The notes under the pieces are model-generated. The model made no database searches. It was given only the letters and a program-made list of their open reading frames with translations, and was not told the origin of the DNA. A program made the position numbers and the translations under genes. Source: Muraenolepis orangiensis (lineage: Eukaryota > Chordata > Actinopteri > Gadiformes > Muraenolepididae). From it: a DNA stretch of 64,000 nt. This document shows positions 55,693-64,000 of the stretch, piece by piece. The stretch spans positions 92,709 through 156,708 of the forward strand of contig JANIIK010000731.1 of assembly GCA_027704905.1 (NCBI GenBank), given 5' to 3'. Within the stretch, counting starts at the first letter, position 1; every line of letters starts with the position of its first letter.

Positions 55693-56310
55693 GTAAGACG
55701 TGAACCCTGGAACGAGCCACGGTTCTTTCAGGGGTTTCTATTGTAGTAATAATACTTCTAATGTCTAATGTTTGATTGGTAAATCAAGTCTACGTCCGTT
55801 GATAGTTTAAAAACTAAGTGGCGAACGCTGGTTCAGTCCCAACCATCCTTACCAAAACGTAGGATGGTTGTGTTACAAATTCCATTTATAAAAGTTAATA
55901 AAAATCCCCTTTCCTCCTGGACCCCGTGTGGTCACTGACCCTCTGGTTCCCGTTGAGTCCCCCTGTGTGATGCATGTGCTGGAGCCTCCTCCCTAGCTTG
56001 AGCGGAGTGTGGAGTGTGTGTGGCCAGTTGACTCAGCCTCACCTGGCCCTGGTCAGACTGATTAGAGTCTGGGGCCGGGTGAGGCTGCGCACCGGTGGGT
56101 CCTTCAACAGTGAGCAGCATGGAGACAGCTGGCTTGAGGACCAGATGATAACATTGTGAATCTGCTTTAATGCCTATAGAGGCGGCCAACACAAGAGGAA
56201 GGGACACAGAACACCCAAGAAGGTTTAAGGCTCCCCTTTCACACAGCCTCCTGTGGTGAGTTCTCCCACCTCTCTCTCCCACCTGGCTGCGGTATTCTGT
56301 TGACCCGCAG
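55693..56310. other. Intron-like stretch
   Basis: No gene. Two related GGTGAGGCTG / CAGCCTCACCTGG pieces at 54460 and 56030 suggest a small dispersed repeat. Confidence 0.4.
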
Positions 56311-56476
56311 GTGTACCAGAGCCTGGACCGGGAGCTCCACAAGCACATCAGCCACCGGGTCACCCTCCAGGAGAGCCAGACGTGGCTGTCTGCCATGCAG
56401 GAGAGGCTCCAGCTCCACCACTACCAAGCCTCCCTCTGGTCTCCAGGAGTCTCTCAAGCAGGTGCCTCTGCTTGAG
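56311..56476 (+). pseudogene. Spectrin-repeat exon fragment (nesprin-like), unit C
   Basis: After a GACCCGCAG acceptor the frame reads VYQSLDRELHKHISHRVTL, then QESQTWLSAMQERLQLHH, with the conserved Trp of spectrin repeats. It then runs YQASLWSPGVSQAGASA and a stop at about 56474. The last part seems frameshifted. It follows the 55499 fragment in the order expected for consecutive exons. Confidence 0.5.
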
Positions 56477-56559
56477 AGAGCCTTCAACAGGCCAGTTGAT
56501 AACAGTCCTGGGACCTGACTATTCTAACAGGCAGAGGATCAAACTCACGGTCTAAACAT

Positions 56560-56910
56560 GCATATCATACATACATAATAGACATACATAATATACATAC
56601 ATGCAAACATATTATATCATATATCATATTATACATAAATACATATTATACATACATATTATACATACATGCATACATATAATACATGAATACATATTAT
56701 ACACACATACATACATATCATACAAACATGCATAACTATTATACGTAAAACATATTATCCATACATACATACACAAATACATACCTACATATTATACATA
56801 CATACATCCATATTATAAACACATTATACATTCATGCATATTATACATACTGTACGCACATACAAATTATACATACATACATGCCTATTATACATACATT
56901 GTTCATACAT
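56560..56910. repeat. (ATAC)n-type microsatellite
   Basis: Counterpart of 16680-17008. Confidence 0.93.
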
Positions 56911-57423
56911 TGTCACAATAGCTATTCTCCCTGCCTCCACCAGAGGGCAGCATCAGCCCGTGGTAATTCTCACCCTTCACCTGCAGCTCATCTCAATCAA
57001 CCTATTTAATAATTATATTTAAGCCCACCTCCACACACTCACTCTTCACCAGATTGTTCCTGATTGTGCAGACTCTCCAGCGTTTACTTCCCAGACCGAT
57101 TCCTGTTACCGACCCTGCCTGCCCCGGACCTGCCTGCCTCGCCTGTTCCCCGATCGTCTGCCTGTCCCCGACTACCTCTCTGTCTGTCCCTGTCTGGTTC
57201 GTCTGTCCTACCCGGCTCCTGATCTGCTGCCTGTCCCCGACTACCTCTCTGTCTGTCCCTGTCTGGTTCGTCTGCCCTACCCGGCTCCTGATCGTCTGCC
57301 TGTCCCCGACTACCTCTCTGTCTGTCCCTGTCTGGTTCGACTGAGTGATCATTGGCATTAAATATTGCAAACTGTCCTTGGTGTCCCGTGTGCTGCATTT
57401 GTGTCCAAACTCAATCCGTGACA
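56911..57423 (+). mobile_element. Solo LTR with 69-bp repeats, unit C
   Basis: Both ends are intact (TGTCAC, GTGACA). CCTGATC markers at 57218 and 57287 show about three internal units, the shortest version. The CTCF-like CCACCAGAGGGCAG is at 56937-56950. Confidence 0.78.
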
Positions 57424-57464
57424 AACATGCATACATGCATATTATACAAACATACATACATATT

Positions 57465-58210
57465 AAAAACAATCCTTTATTCAAAATGGGGAAACTACTT
57501 AAAACCTCTGTTGAATTAAAGCTATGGTGTCTCTGGATGACCAAATGACCCATGTGTGTCAGACTGACTTCATGTCACTTCATAAAATACTACTTCAGGG
57601 GGATGTCCAGGTTTCTGCTCTTAGAAACATCTAAAAGTATGTCTCAAAAGACATTCAGTATCTCTCAGGGAGACGTAGGAACTCTAGGAGGCAGAGTGGT
57701 GGGAACATATTTATCATGGTTGTCTATGAGTCAAAGGCCAAACTGACCTCACTAAAAGATGTTGTGCATTAAACATATTCTGTTAGCAGTAAACTGTAGT
57801 GATTCAAATGATGTCCTCTTTCAGCAGATGTGCAGCTGTGTCTCTTGAGGGACTAAATGCTAGTGGAAATGTAGGGCTGATGTTTTCACAAGAGTCTCTG
57901 GAGATTCCAGTCATAGCAGTATGTGTGCATGTCCACAAGCCAAGTCAGCGCTTCCCTCTTGTGTCAAACCAGAGTCATTACCATAACCAGTGATTCCATG
58001 AACTAAACTCTGCTCAGGTCCATCTTTAAAAATAGCTTACAGCTTCAGGACTAGTCTGCTTGTCATTGGGTCAGCCTGGTAGCAGACAGAGGCTAGTGTT
58101 TAGTGTTGTTCCTCTTGGCATGCTTAGCTGCCAGGATGAGGGCTGTGAGGGTGGATCGAGGCTCGGCTCGGGAATCCAATATAGAGTCCAAGATAGAAGC
58201 TTTGTGATTA
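57465..58210 (+). other. Diverged second copy of the C 3' flank, unit C
   Basis: Homologous to 18351-19095. The empty hAT target ATCTAAAA is at 57629-57636. No gene. Confidence 0.65.
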
Positions 58211-58369
58211 TGAGGAGCCAAGTGGTGTTGTTGTGTTGAACTTTCTTGAAGGGGGTAAACAGAGCAAAGTGTATTGTGGAGTGACCAGGCTGACAAGGCC
58301 CTCCACATGGGCTGGGAGAGATGTAGCACAGAGGACAGCCACAGTTCACCACAGAGACGGGATTAGTGG
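58211..58369. other. Conserved end of unit C
   Basis: Counterpart of 19641-19800 without the LINE insertion. No gene. Confidence 0.5.
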
Positions 58370-58985
58370 TAGTTGAGGTAGTAGTTGTATGTTATATGTG
58401 GTAGTTGAGGTAGTAGTAGTATTTAATATGTGGTAGTTGAGGTAGTCGTTGTATGTTATATGTGGTAATTAAGATTGTAGCTGTAAATAATATGTGGTAT
58501 TTGAGGTAATAGTTGTATATGTGGTAGTTGTGGTAGTAGCTGTATATCAAATGTGGTAGTTGAGGTCGTAGTAGTATATAATATGTGTTATTTGAGTTAG
58601 AAGTAGTATATAATATGTGGTAGTTGAGTTAGTAGTAGTATATAATATGTTGTAGTTGAGGTAGAAGTTGTATGTTATATGTGGTGGTTTAGATAGTTAT
58701 ATATAATATGTGGTAATTTATATGAGTTAGTAGTAGTATATAATATGTTGTAGTTGAGGTAGTAGTAGTATATAATATGTGGTAATTTATATGAGTTAGT
58801 AGTAGTATATAATATGTGGTAGTTGAGTTAGTAGTAGTATATAATATGTTGTAGTTGAGGTAGTAGTAGTATATAACATGTGGTAGTTCAGTTAGTAGTA
58901 GTATATAATATGTGTTAGTTGAGGTAGTAGTTGTATATTGCTGCCCCCCCCCTGCTGCCCCCCCCCCCCTGCCCCACACCTCTGC
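58370..58985. repeat. 32-bp-type array and C-rich tract, start of unit D
   Basis: About 18 mixed copies, then CTGCTG with C-runs from 58940. The end matches window bases 1-75. Confidence 0.9.
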
Positions 58986-60155
58986 TCAACACCTATAACA
59001 TTAAATCACCACTAATGTCTTTGACTAACTGTAAAAAATGTAAAAAAACTGTATCACAACTACCTACCTCTCTATAGTTTACAATTACATTACATGTATC
59101 TTACATTAATAAGATACCTGTTTACTGTACCTGCCATATAGATTTAAATCTCAAACTGTTGATAGAACTGCATATCCCTGCTCCTGTATATACATTTATA
59201 TATGCCATACATTTACATTTACATTTACATTTAGGGCATTTGGCAGACGCTTTTATCCAAAGCTTCTTACAATTATATACAATTATATATACAATTATAT
59301 AATTATATATGCTTACTTGTATATACATTTACATTTATATATATTCATCCTGTTTTCAATAACTGCATACCCCTGATCACTACCTGTGAATATGAGACAT
59401 TTTCTGTGTAATATGATACATAATATGACAGAGCCATAACTCTCACCATTAATAAGAAAGGCCAACACTGCTAGCAAGGCTGTGGACGACCTCCCCTTGC
59501 TGTGTGTGTGTGTGTGTGATGCCTGGCAGCTAGCATACTTAACTCTTGGCGTACTCAGAAGTACTCAAAAGTCATGCTAAATAGCAGGCATGTGGGCGGA
59601 CGTCCACCTGCTTAGAGAGATATGAAAGTGAGAGAGATAAGGTTGAATGAGTGCAGGACTTTGGAAAGGAAAATTCATATCTTTGCTATAAATATATTCT
59701 GAAATGTGTCAGGTTCTCCAAAATGAGATACTAATAAAAAAGATATATGAATGTGAAAATAATGAATGTATATAAAACCAAAAGTCTTACTCTCGTCATA
59801 GAGTTAGAAACAGGGCTAGTGTTTAAACATTGGTATATCTATTCATGTGTTCAAATTGCTTAACATTAGTATCCATGTGATATGAAGTGATTAGCTGTAT
59901 TTTAATCAAATCATTGTATTTGATGAGTTTATATCACAACAAGAAGATTTCAGTCTAATGCATAGCTAGATTGTATTCAAGGTGAGGTCCTCTAAGGTGA
60001 GAGTGTCACATGACCACCTAACCCTACCACTCTGGAGCCCTACAAGCAGTGACAACAGATGAACAAGTCTTAAGTCTCAACATTGTGGTGTTATTGTACT
60101 GTTAGGTGTGCAATACTACAAGGACTACAGGTGACGTGTTATGATGTCATAGGGT
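58986..60155. other. Unit flank, unit D
   Basis: No gene. It matches 61-1145 except for an extra piece near 59213-59275 (GGGCATTTGGCAGACGC, TTTTATCCAAAGC), a dispersed repeat common in fish. A short GT run lies at 59500 and poly-G near 60160. Confidence 0.55.
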
Positions 60156-60294
60156 GGTGGGGGGGGGGGGGGGGGGGAACACCTGAGAGCATGTTAAAAA
60201 GTAAATCACCTGAATAAAGATCCACATTCTAGATTCAGTTAGAGACTCACGGCTATTCATTAACACGACAGACATCTTTGATTTGTAGGTAGCA

Positions 60295-60570
60295 GTATGT
60301 CAGTAGGGTCAAGTTGAGGTACTAGTTGTATGTTAGTAAGGTCAAGTTGAGGTACTAGTTGTATGTTAGTAAGGTCAGGTTGAGGTACTAGTTGTATGTT
60401 AGTTAGGTCAAGTTGAGGTACTAGTTGTGTGTTAGTAAGGTCAAGTTGAGGTACTAGTTGTGTGTTAGTAAGGTCAAGTTGAGGTACTAGTTGTGTGTTA
60501 GTAAGGTCAAGTTGAGGTACTAGTTGTGTGTTAGTAAGGTCAGGTTGAGGTACTAGTTGTATGTAATACA
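60295..60570. repeat. 33-bp minisatellite, unit D
   Basis: About eight copies, several with TTGTGTGTTAG. Confidence 0.92.
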
Positions 60571-60812
60571 TTGTAGTTGAGGTAGCATTAGTATTAAATA
60601 TGTTGTAGTTGAGGTAGTAGTGGTATGTCTGTATGTATATGTATTTGTGGTAGTTGAGGTAGTAGTTGTAATATGTGGTAGTTGAGGTAGTAGTTGTAAT
60701 ATGTGGTAGTTGAGGTAGTAGTTGTGTGTATAATTTGTGGGAGTTGAGATAGTAGCTTTATTTAGTATGTGTTAGTTAAGGTAGTACTTGTGTATATAAT
60801 ATGTGGTAGTTG
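60571..60812. repeat. 32-bp-type array, degenerate, unit D
   Basis: Counterpart of 1631-1878. Confidence 0.8.
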
Positions 60813-60819
60813 AATTAGT

Positions 60820-61735
60820 AGTGTCTGTCACCACTGTCTGTCCCCACTGTCACCACCTCAAACAGATCACAACATTCCCCAACCAGAAGCCGGTGATGAA
60901 CAGAGAGGTCCTCCTACTCCTAAAGGCACGTGAGCTTTTAGGTCGGGCGATGCACTGGCCTACTGTTTAGCCAGGGCTAATCTGAAAAGGGCCAAGCTCA
61001 AACACAAGCGAAGCTGTCTCATCCCTCCATGACGAACTTAATCATTTTTTTGCTCGCTACGACCGGAACAACCCCGAACGGCCCACCAGGGCTCCTCTCC
61101 CCGTTGACCACCAACCCCTCACCCTATCCCCCACAGACGTGCGTGCGGCACTGAGCAGAACAAATGCGCATAAGGCAGCTGGTCCTGATGGCATCCCCGG
61201 TGGCGTGCTCAGGAACTGCGCTGAGCGGCTGACCGAGGTCCTTACTGACATTTTCAACTTGTCACTAGCTCAGGCAGTTGTCCCTGTGTGCTTTAAAACC
61301 ACCTCCATTGTGCCAGTGCCAAAACACTCTTCTGCAGCGAGCCTCAACGACTTCTGCCCTGTTGCACTCACCCCCATCGTCATGAAGTGCTTGGAGAGGC
61401 TGGTCCTGGCTCACCTCAAATCTGGCCTGTCAACCTCACTGGATAAACACCAATTTGCCTACCGTGAGAACAGGAGCACGGAGGACACCATTTCCTCAGC
61501 TCTTCACTCCGCTCTCTCCCACCTGGATGAGAGCAACACCCACGTGAGAATGCTGTTCATAGACTTCAGCTCAGCATTTAACACCATCACCCCCTTCAAA
61601 CTCATCTTCAAACTGGGTGACCTCATGAAAACCAAGAACCTTGACATCAACCCCTCAGTTTGTAACTGGTTATTAGACTTCCTAACCAACTGACCCCAGT
61701 CAGTCAGGTTAGACCGTCTCACCTCCTCCACCCTC
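60820..61735 (+). pseudogene. LINE reverse transcriptase fragment, unit D
   Basis: Counterpart of 1885-2880. A deletion joins AAACACAAGCGAAG to CTCATCCCTCCATGACG, removing the DPRRMWQG part. The RT frame from 61139 to 61693 equals that of unit B and ends at the same TGA. Confidence 0.85.
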
Positions 61736-62055
61736 ACCCTAAACACCTCACCCTAAACACCTCACCCTAAACACCTCACCCTAAACACCTCACCCTAAAT
61801 ACCTCACCCTAAACACCTCACCCTAAACACCTCACCCTAAACACCTCACCCTAAACACCTCACCCTAAACACCTCACCCTAAACACCTCACCCTAAACAC
61901 CTCACCCTAAACACCTCACCCTAAACACCTCACCCTAAACACCTCACCCTAAACACCTCACCCTAAACACCTCACCCTAAACACCTCACCCTAAACACCT
62001 CACCCTAAACACCTCACCCTACACACCTCACCCTACACACCTCACCTTAAACACC
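61736..62055. repeat. 14-bp minisatellite, unit D
   Basis: About 22 copies of CTCACCCTAAACAC, the longest version, with ACACACC variants near the end. Confidence 0.96.
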
Positions 62056-62289
62056 GGCCCCCCCTGCTGCCACACCTCTGTTGTGCCCCCCCCCCCTGCT
62101 GCTGCACCTCTGCTGTGCCCCCCCCCTCTGCTGTCCCCCCCCCCTGCTGCCCCCCCCTCTGCTTTCCTCCCCCTCTGCTGCCCCCCCTCCTGCTGTCCCT
62201 CCTCTGCTGTCCCCCCCCCACTGCTGCCCCCCCCCCCCCCCGATGCTGCACCTCTGCTGCCCCCCCCCCCTGCTGCCCCCCCCTCTACT
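62056..62289. repeat. C-rich CTGCTG array, unit D
   Basis: Same type as 2958-3226. Confidence 0.9.
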
Positions 62290-62427
62290 CAACACCTATA
62301 ATAATCACCACGAATGTCTTTGACTAACTGTAAAAAAAGAAGAAAGAAAAAACAAACTGTAAAAACAAACTGTATCACAACTACCTTCCTCTCTATGCTT
62401 TACATCTACTATATCATTCTCTAACGG

Positions 62428-62460
<33 letters not shown>

Positions 62461-63171
62461 CAGAAGAAACCCGCCCCCTTTCAGGTTGAGGGGGGTCTTC
62501 ATACTGGGCGGGATGCTTGGGGGGGGTCTGAACGTGACCAAGTTCCATTTGTTAAGCATTCCATCCAGTAGTTTTCGTTTTGCGGGCGATTTAGTGGAAA
62601 ATTCAGGGGTTTCAATGCTCAGCTGAGGCCGTAACAATGGAAGTCAGGTGATCATCCTACACAATACTCATGTAGGGGCCATAGCCATCCCGTGGAATCC
62701 CACGGGCAATGCGCTAGTATTTATTACTAAGATACCTGTTTACTGTACCTGCCATATAGATTTAAATCTCAACTGTTGATAGAACTGCTCCTACCCCTGT
62801 GTATACATTTATATATACCATACATTTATATATGCTCACTTGTATATTCATTTACATTTATATATATGTATCCTGCTTTCAATAAGGGCATACCCCTGAT
62901 CACTACCTGTTAAATACTCACTTAGCTGTATATACATATACCTTATTATATTATTGTGCTGCTCATATCCCATTTAATACCTAGACTGTCTTTAAACCAG
63001 TACATTCAACTGTAAATGATATTATATTACCAGCCACTTTACTGCTACATGTGCCCTCTGGTTAGATGCTCCATTATTATCACTGTACTGTACTGTGCTG
63101 TGAAATGACATTACATTAGAATCTAATCTAATCTAATCTAATCTAATCTAATCTAATCTAATCTAATCTAG
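62290..63171 (+). mobile_element. LINE 3' end with (TCTAA)n tail, unit D
   Basis: Like 3227-4074 but with a longer tail of about ten TCTAA units. A GT microsatellite lies at about 62431-62460. Confidence 0.6.
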
Positions 63172-63452
63172 TTGTATATAATATGTGTTAGTTGAGTTAG
63201 TAGTAGTATATAACATGTGGTAGTTGAGGTAGTAGTAGTATATACCATGTGGTAGTTGAGGTAGTAGTAGTATATAACATGTGGTAGTTGAGGTAGTAGT
63301 AGTATATAACATGTGGTAGTTGAGGTAGTAGTAGTATATAACATGTGGTAGTTGAGGTAGTAGTAGTATATAACATGTGTTAGTTGAGGTAGTAGTAGTA
63401 TATAACATGTGGTAGTTGAGGTAGTAGTAGTATATAACATGTGGTAGTTGAG
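63172..63452. repeat. 32-bp array before V of unit D
   Basis: About nine copies, the shortest of the four arrays before V. Confidence 0.95.
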
Positions 63453-63623
63453 GTAGTATCTGTATAGTTCATAGTGTAGAGCAGTATAAAGCTGGTTCTT
63501 GGTTGAGGCCCCTGGTTAGAGCAGCTCTGTGCTCAGTGCTCTGTGTCAGAGTCTCTTCCCCCTCAGCAGCTGCAGCAGGTTCCTGCTGTAACGACTCAGT
63601 GACTACACAGTCTGACTGAGGGA

Positions 63624-63651
63624 GGTTTATGTACGGCTCTCAATCACTGTG
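63624..63651 (-). other. 12-bp-spacer RSS of V, unit D
   Basis: CACAGTG (63651-63645), 12-nt spacer, ACATAAACC (63632-63624). Confidence 0.95.
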
Positions 63652-63975
63652 TGAACGTATGAACACTGTTAGGGTAGTGGAAACTCTGACAGTGATAAAC
63701 TGCTGCGTCTTCAGGCTGGGCTCCGGCGATGGTCAGAGAGAAGTCAGTGCTGCCTCCACTGCCACTAAACCGAGCTGGTGTTGGTGATACAAGTGTGCTT
63801 GTATATTTCATGATGAGCTTGGGGGCTTCACCGGGTTTCTGTTGGTACCAGTATATGTAATCACCGTAACCACTACTATAAACCGCTGGGTTGGTTTTAC
63901 AGGTCAGAGTGACTCTGGATCCTGCAGTAAAAGTCACTACTGGTGGCTGGGTCACAGTCACCTGACTGCTGGTTC
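63652..63975 (-). CDS. Immunoglobulin light-chain V segment, unit D (exon 2; leader outside window)
   Basis: The main V exon is complete; the intron begins at 63976 and the leader exon lies beyond the window end. The frame is intact with TLTC, YWYQQKPGEAPKL and AVYHC. CDR1 reads YSSGYGDYI, CDR2 KYTSTL and CDR3 QSFHYPNSVHT, different from the other three copies, while the frameworks are nearly the same. It implies a fourth J and C to the right of the window. Confidence 0.93.
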
Positions 63976-64000
63976 CTATAGAAAACAAACAAACATAACA

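Overview
The window comes from a teleost fish genome. It holds part of an immunoglobulin light-chain locus of the kappa-like L1 type, arranged as tandem cassettes. Evidence for a fish: the V and C domains are of the teleost L1 kind, each V lies inverted next to its own J and C, and the surrounding repeats (Rex3-like and CR1/L2/Rex1-like LINEs, Ty3/gypsy LTRs, hAT and PIF/Harbinger remnants, a tRNA-derived SINE, and heavy micro- and minisatellite content) are typical of ray-finned fish. The species cannot be named from the sequence.

Four paralogous units are seen. Unit A is about 1-19800, unit B about 19800-38590, unit C about 38590-58370, and unit D is cut by the window end. Each full unit has one V on the minus strand (5129-5603, 26376-26850, 42487-42964; a fourth V exon at 63652-63975), then one J (6382-6419, 27803-27840, 43875-43912) and one C exon (7377-7699, 28811-29133, 44852-45174) on the plus strand. 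Every V carries a 12-bp-spacer RSS and every J a 23-bp-spacer RSS. Each cassette can therefore rearrange on its own by inversion, which keeps the signal joint on the chromosome. The joined V-J exon is then spliced in phase 1 to C. V promoters have an octamer-like element, a TATA-like element and, just upstream, a 39-bp minisatellite whose every unit holds a CACCTG E-box.

The rest is repeats and decayed genes. A 32-bp array flanks V and C in all units, and its core resembles let-7. Older parts shared by units include a LINE reverse-transcriptase fragment that gave rise to a 14-bp minisatellite, a solo LTR holding 69-bp repeats, a SINE in the J-C intron, and decaying exon fragments that look like nesprin/SYNE (end of the CH domain, spectrin repeats). 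Younger, unit-specific insertions (hAT and probably the gypsy 3' end in B, Rex3-like LINE in C, LINE 3' end in A) often have matching empty sites in sister units, so the units can be ordered in time. A V-gene ghost at 39255-39345 and a second, diverged copy of the C-gene 3' flank in each unit suggest an older cassette that has been lost.

Nearly all long open frames outside V and C are read-through of tandem repeats and are not genes.
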